A stretch of DNA of 64,000 bases from Longimicrobium sp. (GTDB taxonomy: Bacteria > Gemmatimonadota > Gemmatimonadetes > Longimicrobiales > Longimicrobiaceae), in the NCBI RefSeq assembly GCF_036388275.1, contig NZ_DASVSF010000023.1, positions 62,001 to 126,000 on the forward strand. Reading direction: 5' to 3'. The notes below the pieces were generated by a model. It had not been told where the DNA came from. It searched no databases and saw nothing but the letters and a program-made list of their open reading frames with translations. How positions within the stretch are numbered: position 1 is the first letter of the stretch; each line of letters opens with the position of its first letter. Positions 39,099 to 47,542 of this stretch are shown piece by piece. The translations under genes and the position numbers were made by a program.

Positions 39099-40100
39099 CT
39101 ACTCTGCCCCGCCGCTCACGTTCAGAAGCACCTTCCCCGTAGTCCGCCGGCCCTCCAGCGCGCGGTGCGCCTCCGCCGCGTCGGCCAGAGCGAACTCGGC
39201 GCCGATGCGTACATCCAGCTCGCCCGCGGCCATCCAGCCGAACAGCTCGCCCGCGCGCCAGAGCAGCTCGTCGCGCGTGGCCACGTAGTGCCCCAGGGTG
39301 GGGCGCGTGAGGAACAGCGACCCCTTCTGGTTCAGCAGCTGCGGGTCCACGGGCAGCACGGAGCCACTGGACTGGCCGAAGAGCACCATCATCCCCCGCG
39401 GCGCCAGCACGTCGAGGCCGGCGAGGAAGGTGGTCTGCCCCACGGAGTCGTAGATCACCTGCACGCCGCGCCCGTCCGTCAGCCGCTCCACCTCGCCCGC
39501 GAAGTCCTGCCGCGTGTAGACGATCACCTCGTCAGCCCCCGCCCCGCGCGCCAGCTCCGCTTTCTCGTCGCTCCCCGCCGTGCCGATGACGATGGCGCCG
39601 CGGCGCTTGGCGATCTGGGTGAGCAGCAGCCCCACGCCGCCCGCCGCCGCATGGACGACGCAGACGTCGCCCTCGCGCAGCGGCCAGGTGGATGCGGCCA
39701 GGTAGTGCGCGGTCATCCCCTGCAGCATCACCGCCGCGCCCAGCCGCGTGCTGACGCCGTCGGGAAGCGGCACCAGCCTGGCGGCCGGCACCACGGCAAA
39801 CTCGGCGTACGCGCCCATGTGGCCGGCCCACGCCACGCGGTCGCCCACGCTCACCTCCGCCGCCGCCTCGCCCACGGCCACCACCGTCCCGGCGCCCTCC
39901 TCGCCCAGCGTGGCGGGGAGCGGCACCGTGTACAGGCCGGTGCGCTTGTACACGTCGATGAAGTTCACCCCCGCGGCCCCCAGGCGCACCAGCGCCTCCC
40001 CCGGCCCGGGCTGGGGAACGGGCACCTGCTCCACGCGCAACGCGTCTGCGGAGCCGGGCTGGTGAAGGCGGATCGCCTGCATGGTCGCGCTGTCGATCAT
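39099..40100 (-). CDS. NADPH:quinone oxidoreductase (zinc-less MDR)
   Basis: This 333-aa protein is a medium-chain dehydrogenase/reductase of the quinone oxidoreductase type. It has the N-terminal GroES-like half (GVNFIDVYKRTGLYTVPLPA, LGEEGAGTVVAVG), the nucleotide-binding motif HAAAGGVGLLLTQIAKRRGA, then DSVGQTTF and the C-terminal GRRTTGKVLLNV. Structural and catalytic zinc ligands of alcohol dehydrogenases are absent. It reduces quinones with NADPH. Starts at 40100 or at 40082 (MQAIRLHQPG, the usual family start) are both possible. A second quinone-linked function lies about 2 kb from the MarR cluster. Confidence 0.9.
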   Translation of the reverse strand: MIDSATMQAIRLHQPGSADALRVEQVPVPQPGPGEALVRLGAAGVNFIDVYKRTGLYTVPLPATLGEEGAGTVVAVGEAAAEVSVGDRVAWAGHMGAYAEFAVVPAARLVPLPDGVSTRLGAAVMLQGMTAHYLAASTWPLREGDVCVVHAAAGGVGLLLTQIAKRRGAIVIGTAGSDEKAELARGAGADEVIVYTRQDFAGEVERLTDGRGVQVIYDSVGQTTFLAGLDVLAPRGMMVLFGQSSGSVLPVDPQLLNQKGSLFLTRPTLGHYVATRDELLWRAGELFGWMAAGELDVRIGAEFALADAAEAHRALEGRRTTGKVLLNVSGGAE

Positions 40101-40209
40101 CCGAATGGCTCAGAGTGGTTGCGGGCTGCCGCGCGTCGGTCATTGGAAGAAGCGGGCCCCACGGGCATTCCACGGCGGAGTTGCACATGACCCGCGCGCT
40201 GGCAGGGGC

Positions 40210-40238
40210 TTGACAATCAAGGAACAACGGTTTACCGT
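40210..40238 (+). promoter_or_regulatory. Promoter of amidase-like lipoprotein
   Basis: TTGACA (40210-40215), 17 bp, TACCGT (40233-40238). It implies an untranslated leader of about 150 nt. Nothing else was recognised in 40101-40396. Confidence 0.6.
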
Positions 40239-40396
40239 GCAAGTGAGCGTATCGTCGCCTTCGGGCCGCGTGCGTCCCCTCCTTTCTTCTGCTTCAATCA
40301 TACGCGCGTTCGCGCGCGCTATCCCCTGCCCATATCCCATGGGCGGCGTTGGCTTTGCCGACGACCAATTCATCTCCGTAGTGATAAGGAGATCCA

Positions 40397-41176
40397 ATGT
40401 CCCAGACATGGTCCAGAAGCTGGACGCTCGTCCTGCTCGCTCTCGTGTTAACGCTAGCGGGCGCTTGCAGCGACGCGATAACCGAGACTACGCGTCCGGA
40501 CAGTCCAAGCTTTCAGCGGACTACGGGGAAGATCGCCGTCAACCGTGCACTGGTCGCTCAGTATGCCAGGGCCCACTGGAACCGCGCGTACGGGACGGGA
40601 AGTACCCACAACCCCTTCTGCAATTACGAGAAGGAAGGAGGGAACTGCGCGAATTTCGCGAGTCAGGCGATCATGGCGGCACTCGTAGGTTCTACTGACC
40701 CTCGAACCGTCATCAACCGTCGTCGTGAGTTCCAGATCGATCGTGATCCGCGATACAAGGCGAGCTATCAGTGGTATTTTGAATCGTGCCAAGACAAGGG
40801 ACCGGCTTGGGGCGGGGCTCACAAATTGTACGAATACGCAAAGTACAATAAGCCGACCTACAAGAGCTTGCATTTTCAGTTGGTGACGTACGATACGCCG
40901 ACCAAGTTCATGGACTACAAGCTCGTCCAGCCCGGCGATATCATCTTTATGGACGTTGAGAACAATGGGCACTTCGATCACACGATGATCGTAGTCGCGT
41001 ACAACAGCACCTCCGTATTCAAGCGTGGCTACGATCGCGTCCGCGTTGCATACCAGAACGCGATCGGCCTTCCGAGCGTCGGAGACCGGGGCCTCGGAGA
41101 GATCAACGAGGCGTACAAGTTTAAGGCAGTCTTCCACGTCTATCGCCCGATCGACTACAGCTACGAGGGGCAGTAG
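40397..41176 (+). CDS. Amidase_6-like secreted lipoprotein
   Basis: This 259-aa protein has a lipoprotein signal ending LAGAC. The mature domain matches the putative amidase (Amidase_6, NlpC/P60-like) layout: ALVAQYARAHWNRAYGTGST, then GGNCANFASQAIMAAL with the candidate catalytic Cys, and GDIIFMDVENNGHFDHTMIV with the candidate His. It may cleave peptide cross-links or amides outside the cell. AAGGAG 5 nt before the ATG is a good ribosome binding site. Codon use is far richer in A/T third positions (AAG, TAC and GAT mixed with TAT, AAT) than in neighbours, and flanking spacers are also less GC-rich, indicating recent transfer. Confidence 0.75.
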   Translation: MSQTWSRSWTLVLLALVLTLAGACSDAITETTRPDSPSFQRTTGKIAVNRALVAQYARAHWNRAYGTGSTHNPFCNYEKEGGNCANFASQAIMAALVGSTDPRTVINRRREFQIDRDPRYKASYQWYFESCQDKGPAWGGAHKLYEYAKYNKPTYKSLHFQLVTYDTPTKFMDYKLVQPGDIIFMDVENNGHFDHTMIVVAYNSTSVFKRGYDRVRVAYQNAIGLPSVGDRGLGEINEAYKFKAVFHVYRPIDYSYEGQ

Positions 41177-41201
41177 CTCGCCCTAGCGACCCGACAGCCG
41201 A

Positions 41202-41228
41202 GGCAGCCGCAGTCTCTGTGCGGCTGCC
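41202..41228 (+). terminator. Hairpin after amidase-like gene
   Basis: A perfect 10-bp stem GGCAGCCGCA / TGCGGCTGCC with a 7-nt loop, without a T-run. The following 320 bp (41229-41548) show nothing else recognisable apart from the htpG ribosome binding site. Confidence 0.55.
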
Positions 41229-41548
41229 GACCCTAGCCGTCGCTCGGGTTCTGATGGGCCGCGTGCCGGCGCACCTCTCAACCGCAGCGCGCTAATAACC
41301 TGCCACACACCAACTCTCCCACTAACGCTAGCACCCCTCATCAGCGGTCGCGCATGCTACGTGGGATGCACCTCGGGACACGCGCATTCTCCGGCTGCTG
41401 CTCGGCTCCCCCTAGTAAGGCATCGCCTTCCGCCACTTGTTGCATCCGCAGCGGGATCATTAAATTCCCAGGCTGTCCGCGGGCTTGATGACGCCGCGGA
41501 GCGTGATCGACATACACATCATCCGAACGCAGCCCACAGGAGGATAGC

Positions 41549-43576
41549 GTGCCCGAGCAGGCCCAGCAGTTCGCCTTCCAGGCCGAGGTGCAGCGGCTCC
41601 TCGACCTGGTGATCCACTCGCTGTACACCGACAAGGAGATCTTCCTCCGCGAGCTGGTGTCCAACGCGTCCGACGCCATCGACCGGCTCCGGTTCGAGGC
41701 GCTCACCAACTCTGAGCTCCTTCCCGAAGGGCACGAGCCCCAGATTCGCCTGGTGCCCGACAAGGAGAACCGCACCCTCACCATCGAGGACGACGGCATC
41801 GGCATGACGCGCGACGAGGTGGTGCAGAACATCGGCACCATCGCCCGCTCGGGCACGCGCGAGGCGCTGGAGCAGCTCAAGGAGCAGGACGGCGCCGCCA
41901 ACCTCATCGGCCAGTTCGGCGTGGGCTTCTACTCGTCGTTCATGGTGGCCCACCGCGTGGAGCTGGTGACGCGCAAGGCGGGAACCGGCGAGGCCGTGCG
42001 CTGGGAGTCGGCGGGCGACGGCTCGTTCACCGTTACCGAGGCCGAGCGCGACCGACCGGGCACCACCATCACGCTTCACCTGAAGGCGGTGGACAGCGAG
42101 AACGGCATTGAGGACTACGCCGACCGCTGGGTGCTTTCGCGCATCGTCCGGCAGCACGCCGACTTCATCACCTATCCCATCATCCTGCCGGCCGAAAAGC
42201 CGGAAGAGGTGCCGGAAGGCGAGACGCCGGAGCCGGAAAAGCCGATCAACTCCATGAAGCCCATCTGGTCGCGCCCCCCGCAGGAGGTGACCCAGGAGGA
42301 GTACGCGGACTTCTACAAGCAGATCTCGCACGACTGGTCGGATCCGCTGGAAACCATCCACACCCGCGCCGAGGGGCTGGTGGAGTACCAGGCCGTGCTC
42401 TTCCTGCCGTCGCGCGCCGCCACCGACATGTACTACCCCGGGTTCAAGCCCAACCTGCGGCTGTACGTCAAGCGGATGCTGGTGCGCGAGAACAGCGAGG
42501 AGCTGCTTCCGCGCTGGCTGCGGTGGGTGCGCGGCGCCGTCGACTCGCCCGACCTGCCGCTGAACGTGTCGCGCGAGATGCTGCAGAGCGACCGGCACGT
42601 CCGGCAGATCCGCCGCGCGCTCACCAAGAAGGTGCTCGACACGCTCAAGAAGATGCTGGAGAGCGACCGGGCCAGGTACGAGACCTTCTGGCGCGAGCTG
42701 GGACGGGCCGTCAAGGAGGGCGTGGACAGCGACTACGAGAACCGCGACACGCTGCTGGGGTTGCTGCTCCTGGGCTCGTCGCGCGAGGCCGAGGCGCTGA
42801 CCACGCTCAAGGAGTACATCGAGCGCATGCCCGAGGGGCAGTCCGACATTTGGTACCTGACGGGCACCTCGCGCGAGCAGATCGAGAACTCGCCCGCGCT
42901 GGAAACCTTCCGCGACCGCGGCTGGGAGGTGCTGTACCTGACCGACCCCGTCGACGAGCTGGTGGTGCAGTCGGTGACGGAGTACGAGGGCAAGCGCCTG
43001 CGCTCGGCCGGCAAGGGTGCGGTGGAGCTGGAGGCGGGCGAAAAGAAGGAGGAGGGCGAGGAGCAGAAGAAGGAGTTCGAGCCGTTCCTGGGCACCCTTC
43101 AGAAGCGCCTGGAGAAGTGGGTGAAGGAAGTCCGGCTTTCCGGCCGCCTGACGAAGTCGCCCGCGGTGCTCGTCGTCTCCGACCACGACTACTCGCCGCA
43201 GCTGGAGCGGCTGCTTTCGCAGGGCCGCGACGGCGTGCGCCAGCGCCGCATCCTGGAGCTGAACGCGGGGCACCCGCTGGTGCAGGGCCTTCGCCGCCGC
43301 TTCGACGCCAACCCCAACGACGCGGTGGTGGGCGACTACGGCGAGCTGCTGCTGGGCTGGTCGCTCCTGGCCGAGGGCAGCGAGCCGCACGACCCCGTCC
43401 GCTTCACCCAGCTCGTCGCCGGGCTGATGGAGACGGGGCTGGACACGGCCCCGGTTGCGCCGAGCGCCACGCCCGAAGCATCGGCGGAGGAATCGGCCGA
43501 CGAAGCACCGACGGAAGCACCGGTGGAGTCCGAGCCCGAATCCACGTCAGAAGAAACGACGACGACCGCGGGGTGA
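41549..43576 (+). CDS. htpG: Chaperone HtpG (Hsp90)
   Basis: This encodes a 675-aa Hsp90. The N-terminal ATPase domain shows FLRELVSNASDAIDRLRFEA, DDGIGMTRDEVVQNIGTIA and IGQFGVGFYSSFMVA. The middle domain has LFLPSRAATDMYYPGFKP-like elements and LPLNVSREMLQS. The C-terminal dimerisation domain is followed by an extra acidic, Ala/Glu/Thr-rich tail of about 45 residues that E. coli HtpG lacks. It starts with GTG at 41549 behind a strong AGGAGG. It is an ATP-dependent cytosolic chaperone. Confidence 0.97.
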   Translation: MPEQAQQFAFQAEVQRLLDLVIHSLYTDKEIFLRELVSNASDAIDRLRFEALTNSELLPEGHEPQIRLVPDKENRTLTIEDDGIGMTRDEVVQNIGTIARSGTREALEQLKEQDGAANLIGQFGVGFYSSFMVAHRVELVTRKAGTGEAVRWESAGDGSFTVTEAERDRPGTTITLHLKAVDSENGIEDYADRWVLSRIVRQHADFITYPIILPAEKPEEVPEGETPEPEKPINSMKPIWSRPPQEVTQEEYADFYKQISHDWSDPLETIHTRAEGLVEYQAVLFLPSRAATDMYYPGFKPNLRLYVKRMLVRENSEELLPRWLRWVRGAVDSPDLPLNVSREMLQSDRHVRQIRRALTKKVLDTLKKMLESDRARYETFWRELGRAVKEGVDSDYENRDTLLGLLLLGSSREAEALTTLKEYIERMPEGQSDIWYLTGTSREQIENSPALETFRDRGWEVLYLTDPVDELVVQSVTEYEGKRLRSAGKGAVELEAGEKKEEGEEQKKEFEPFLGTLQKRLEKWVKEVRLSGRLTKSPAVLVVSDHDYSPQLERLLSQGRDGVRQRRILELNAGHPLVQGLRRRFDANPNDAVVGDYGELLLGWSLLAEGSEPHDPVRFTQLVAGLMETGLDTAPVAPSATPEASAEESADEAPTEAPVESEPESTSEETTTTAG

Positions 43577-43647
43577 TGCTGGCTCCCGGCGTCGCCGATT
43601 GATCGTGTTCGGTAGAGCAGTATCCACGCAGGCAACGGAGGAACCAG

Positions 43648-43920
43648 GTGCGGGCGACCATCGTGGCTTCGGTCGGTGCCGATGGCGAGCAGGAGGCCGC
43701 GACCGCATGGCTGGCTCGCTGGCGTCCGCACCTGACGTACTGTTCAGAAAATCAGGGCTGTGGCTGCTGCGTCGACATCTGGGACGTCGACGCTCCCGCC
43801 GAGGCTCTCACGCAATTACCCCAGACGCTGCAGGCGATGAGCGAGTGGACACATCCCGATTTTCCCAAGCTAAACGCGAACACCCGATCGTTCGTCGGGG
43901 CCGACGCTTTCTTCGTATGA
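43648..43920 (+). CDS. Small Cys-rich protein
   Basis: This encodes a 90-aa protein starting with GTG behind GGAGG (about 43637-43641). Its centre holds CSENQGCGCCVDIWDVDAP, four Cys within nine residues, and it ends NTRSFVGADAFFV. The arrangement suggests a metal or Fe-S site, or a redox patch. I recall similar unnamed proteins with the CGCCVDIWDV block in other genomes, but no function is established. It is 71 nt after htpG in the same direction, so the two may be co-transcribed. Confidence 0.6.
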   Translation: MRATIVASVGADGEQEAATAWLARWRPHLTYCSENQGCGCCVDIWDVDAPAEALTQLPQTLQAMSEWTHPDFPKLNANTRSFVGADAFFV

Positions 43921-43976
43921 AGCGGAAGGGCAACCTCGCCCGGTAAGAATGGATGGCTGAGCGATGAACGATCAAT

Positions 43977-44017
43977 GACGAAGCCCTCCCCCGACGCGGT
44001 CGGGGGAGGGCTTCGTC
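43977..44017. terminator. Strong bidirectional hairpin terminator
   Basis: A perfect 19-bp stem (43977-43995 with 43999-44017) has a 3-nt loop GCG, between convergent genes. Two tandem CAGTCGGCCCGCGT units (44016-44043) follow directly. Confidence 0.8.
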
Positions 44018-44050
44018 AGTCGGCCCGCGTCAGTCGGCCCGCGTCAGATC

Positions 44051-44431
44051 TCAGGCCGCCGCGTCCACCAGCGTCTTCACGTGGGACGCGATCACGTCGG
44101 GGGGGCAGGGCTTGAGGAGCACCGCCGAGCACAGGCCGCGCATCCGCTCCTGCTCGATGGCCGACTGGGAGCCCGTTACCGCCACGATCGGCATGCGATG
44201 AGTCGGCCAGCGCTCGCGAAACGACAGGGCCGTGTCTACCCCATCCAGCCCCGGCATCATGATGTCCATCAGCACCACGTCGGGCCGGTGCGTGTACATG
44301 TGAAGAATCGCTTCGCCCCCGTGCGCCGCCTCCAGCACGTGGTATCCGCAGTCCAGCAGGAACGCGGCGTACGCCTGCCGCGTGGGCGCGTGATCGTCGA
44401 CCACCAGCACCGTCTTTCGATCCATCGGCAT
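44051..44431 (-). CDS. Single-domain response regulator (CheY-like)
   Basis: This encodes a 126-aa receiver domain without an output domain. TVLVVDDHAPTRQAY carries the acidic pair, VVLMDIMMPGLDG the phospho-acceptor Asp (about residue 55), VAVTG the Thr/Ser switch and LLKPCPP the Lys. It relays phosphate to an unknown partner by protein contact. No kinase gene is adjacent; the nearest is at 52308. The start may be at 44431 or two codons later (MDRKTVLVV). Confidence 0.92.
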   Translation of the reverse strand: MPMDRKTVLVVDDHAPTRQAYAAFLLDCGYHVLEAAHGGEAILHMYTHRPDVVLMDIMMPGLDGVDTALSFRERWPTHRMPIVAVTGSQSAIEQERMRGLCSAVLLKPCPPDVIASHVKTLVDAAA

Positions 44432-44673
44432 CCTTTACCGTCGCAGGTCATGGGCCGGCGCTGGCCGCGCCCCAACCCGCCGTTTGGCAATGACTTGGAT
44501 GATAGTGGACAATCTCGCGCCGCGGCATCCGGAAAGAGGGAACGGGTGTAGGGAGAGTTCCCGACACGCCCGAGGGCAGCTTTCACCGCCGGATTCCAGG
44601 CGTGGCGCGGCGCTTGCCGATTCACGAAGTGAGCACGCCGTGGGGGCGTGCACGGAAATCGGTATCGGATTCC

Positions 44674-46959
44674 ATGAAGCTCCGCATGTTCCTGTGCGCG
44701 GCGCTCGTTCTGGGCGTGGCGCCTTCCGTCGCAGCCCAGCGCGACACCCTTCGCATCGGCACGCCGCGCGACAGCGTGCGCAGGGGCGCGCCGGCGGACT
44801 CGGGGCGCGCTCCCCGCGACAGCGTTCGCATTCGCATTCCCGGCGACGTGCGGCCGCTGGACACCACGCCGTGGGTTCCGGGGCCGGGCAACGAGCCGCT
44901 GACGGACAGCATTTTCGACGCGCCGGGCACGCGCGAGCTGGTGAACCGCGTGATCCGCTCCGGCAGCGCCGTGCCCGCCGCGCTGGACGACTACCGCGCC
45001 GACATGCGCGCGGCCATCTACCTGGCGCTGGCCTCCGACACCACCGACGCCGCCGAGCTGCCGGTGACCGTCGACGAGGTGGCGGGTGCGGTGCGCTGGA
45101 ACGAGAGCGGCGCGGTGGAGCAGACCATCAGCGGGCACCGGATCAAGTTGCTGGCGCCCACGCCGTACACCATCGGGTCGCTGCTCGAGGCGCCGTGGAT
45201 CATCCCGCACCTGTACGGCAACACCATCACCGTTTTTTCGCTGGCGGCGGCGCCCAACGCGCGGGCGCCGCTGGCGCAGGCCATCCACCCGTTCTCGTTC
45301 CGCGGCATCGACTTCTACCAGTACGAGACGGGCGACACCGTTCGCGTCACCACGCAGGAGGGACGGCTGACCCTGGTGCCCGTGCGCGTGCGGCCCCGCG
45401 GCGACGCGATGGAACGCGCGGGAACCCACCGCGTGGTGGCGGGAACCTTCTTCGTGGACGTGGACCGCGCCGCCATCGCCCGCGCCCGCTTCGGGTTCGT
45501 GGAGCACAGCGGGCGCTTCATGGTCACCGAGACGGGATTGTTCTTCGAGCTGGAGAGCGCGCTGGTGGAGGGGCAGTACTGGCTGCCGGTGCGCCAGCGG
45601 CGCGAGATCCAGATCGGCTCGCCGCTGCTGGGGGGGACGGCGGCCGTGCGGCTGGTGACGGTGCTATCCAACTTCGACCTGAACACGGGATGGATGCCGG
45701 AGGCCCGCGGCTCGCGCCTGGTGTGGCGGCTGGAGGATGGTGCGTTCGCGGGATGGCGCGGCGTGGGCGACGACACCGACGCCACGGACGTCGCCGACTT
45801 CGCGGACCTGCGCGCCCAAGTGCGCCCGCCGGAAAGCACGCGCGGCGTGCAGGCGGCCCTGCGCTACGAGCAGAGCGGGCACCTGTTCCGCTACAACCGG
45901 GTGGAGGGCCCGTTCCTGGGCCTCGGCACCGTCATCACCCCGCGAAACCCGGAGCGCCGCGACTGGGACGTGTACGCGCACGCCGGCTACGCGTTCAGCG
46001 AAGGCGTGCCGCGGGGCGAGCTCTCGTTCCGCTGGCACCCGGGACAGGGCACCGTTCCCCTGGGACCGCGCTACAGCGCCGTCGTGGGCGGCTACCGGCG
46101 GCTTCGCGACATGACGTCGTTCCGCCCGCCCCTGCAGTGGGAGCTGGGGTACGCGCTGACCGCCGCGCTGGCCGGGTACGACGTGCGCGACTACTACGAC
46201 GCGCTGGGCGCCGAGGCGTTCGCCACGCGCCGGCGCGACCGCTGGACGGCGCGCCTGGGCGGGCGCTGGGAGCGGCACGATTCCGTGACGCTCAACACCG
46301 ACTCGTACGTGTTCGGCACGGCGGGCGAGTTTCCGTCCGTCGCGGCCGCGGAGCCGGGGACGCATGCGGCGGCGGAGGCGATGCTGCGCTACGCCCGCGG
46401 CACCGGCTCCTTCGGCGTGGGCAGCGGCCTGGTCGCGCAGCTCACCGCCGACCAGGGCTTCGGCGACTTCGGCATCACGCGGGCGCAGGCGCTGCTGTCC
46501 GTGCGCTTCCCGACGAAGTACGTCACCGCCATCGGGCGGGCGGACGCGGGGACCATCGCCGGGCGTGCGCCCGCCCAGTTCCTGTACCGCTTCGGCGGGA
46601 TCGAGGGGCTGCGGGGGTACGAGCGCAACGAGTTCGGCGGAACGACGGCGGCGCTGGGGCGCGCGCGGATGCTGCTTCACCTGCCGCCGTACTCCAGCGA
46701 GCCGCTGTTCCGCGCGGGTGTGTTCCTGTTCCCGCCGCTGCGCCCCGCCTTCGTCGTTTCGGGCGACGCGGGGTGGTCCACCATCAACGACGAGTCGGCC
46801 CCGGCGCTGGCGCGCCTGGGCGCGCGCGAGACGGACGGGTGGCTCACCTCGTACGGGGCAGGACTCAGCCTGTTCGAGGACGCGGTATCCATCGAGTACG
46901 TGTGGCCCGGCAACGGTGGCAAGGGCCGGTGGTACACGGGCTTCGTGGCGTATTTCTAG
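44674..46959 (+). CDS. Omp85/D15-like outer-membrane barrel protein
   Basis: This 761-aa secreted protein has signal MKLRMFLCAALVLGVAPSVAA-Q. A polar Arg/Asp-rich linker follows, then a soluble domain (about 100-380) without clear POTRA repeats. The C-terminal barrel (about 400-761) has aromatic-ended strands and the Omp85 lid motif in RFGGIEGLRGYERNEFGG (usually V/LRGF/Y). The last strand ends GRWYTGFVAYF, with a terminal Phe as expected for BAM insertion. It resembles accessory Omp85 members that secrete or assemble surface proteins rather than BamA itself. The ATG at 44674 is chosen for the signal peptide. Confidence 0.75.
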   Translation: MKLRMFLCAALVLGVAPSVAAQRDTLRIGTPRDSVRRGAPADSGRAPRDSVRIRIPGDVRPLDTTPWVPGPGNEPLTDSIFDAPGTRELVNRVIRSGSAVPAALDDYRADMRAAIYLALASDTTDAAELPVTVDEVAGAVRWNESGAVEQTISGHRIKLLAPTPYTIGSLLEAPWIIPHLYGNTITVFSLAAAPNARAPLAQAIHPFSFRGIDFYQYETGDTVRVTTQEGRLTLVPVRVRPRGDAMERAGTHRVVAGTFFVDVDRAAIARARFGFVEHSGRFMVTETGLFFELESALVEGQYWLPVRQRREIQIGSPLLGGTAAVRLVTVLSNFDLNTGWMPEARGSRLVWRLEDGAFAGWRGVGDDTDATDVADFADLRAQVRPPESTRGVQAALRYEQSGHLFRYNRVEGPFLGLGTVITPRNPERRDWDVYAHAGYAFSEGVPRGELSFRWHPGQGTVPLGPRYSAVVGGYRRLRDMTSFRPPLQWELGYALTAALAGYDVRDYYDALGAEAFATRRRDRWTARLGGRWERHDSVTLNTDSYVFGTAGEFPSVAAAEPGTHAAAEAMLRYARGTGSFGVGSGLVAQLTADQGFGDFGITRAQALLSVRFPTKYVTAIGRADAGTIAGRAPAQFLYRFGGIEGLRGYERNEFGGTTAALGRARMLLHLPPYSSEPLFRAGVFLFPPLRPAFVVSGDAGWSTINDESAPALARLGARETDGWLTSYGAGLSLFEDAVSIEYVWPGNGGKGRWYTGFVAYF

Positions 46960-47018
46960 CGAGCATCGTCAGGCCGACGAAGCTTTGACCACAACCAGGA
47001 CCGGAGCCGGAGCAACCC

Positions 47019-47414
47019 ATGTCGTCCATCAACCGCCCCCTCGCGGGACCCGTGCTGGCCTTCGACCTTGCCGAGCAGATCGCCTCGATGCGCGCCGAGG
47101 ATCCATACAGCCGCAGCGGCCGGGTGGGGCGCACGCTGGCCAAGAGCGGCCGCTTTCGCCTTACGCTCACCGTGATGAAGTCAGGCAACGAGATCGGCAC
47201 GCACCACGCCGACAGCCCCATGACGCTGCAGGTGATCGAGGGTGGGCTGCGGTTTCGCACCGACGGGCAGGAGTACACGCTGGGCGCGGGGCAGGTGCTG
47301 TTCTTTGGCCCCGGCGAGGCGCACGACATCCGTGCGGACCAGGACAGCGCCCTGCTGATCACCGTCTCCGCAATCGGCGACGACTACCGCCCGGGCGAAA
47401 CCGCCAGCGCCTGA
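47019..47414 (+). CDS. Cupin-domain protein
   Basis: This encodes a 131-aa single-cupin protein. Motif 1 is partly degenerate (GNEIGTHHADSPMTLQVIEG retains a His pair), followed by GGLRFRTDGQEYTLGAGQVL and motif 2 FGPGEAHDIRADQDSALLIT. Cytosolic cupins of this size bind metals or small ligands. Its function is unknown. It lies 59 nt after the Omp85-like gene. Confidence 0.85.
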   Translation: MSSINRPLAGPVLAFDLAEQIASMRAEDPYSRSGRVGRTLAKSGRFRLTLTVMKSGNEIGTHHADSPMTLQVIEGGLRFRTDGQEYTLGAGQVLFFGPGEAHDIRADQDSALLITVSAIGDDYRPGETASA

Positions 47415-47428
47415 GTTCGTTCGAAGAT

Positions 47429-47460
47429 GGGCTCACGCGGAGGCGTCCCCGCGTGAGCCC
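47429..47460 (+). terminator. Hairpin after cupin gene
   Basis: GGGCTCACGCGG (47429-47440) pairs perfectly with CCGCGTGAGCCC (47449-47460), followed by GTCTCTC. Confidence 0.7.
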
Positions 47461-47542
47461 GTCTCTCGTCCGGACGTGACGGATCGCGGCGCGCGGCGTT
47501 ATGATCCAGGAAGACGATGCACCGCCACAGCCCGATGATCCC

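Noticed and set aside
41341..41907. Minus-strand frame overlapping the htpG start
   Set aside because: It is antisense to the conserved HtpG N-terminus and its peptide has no family resemblance.
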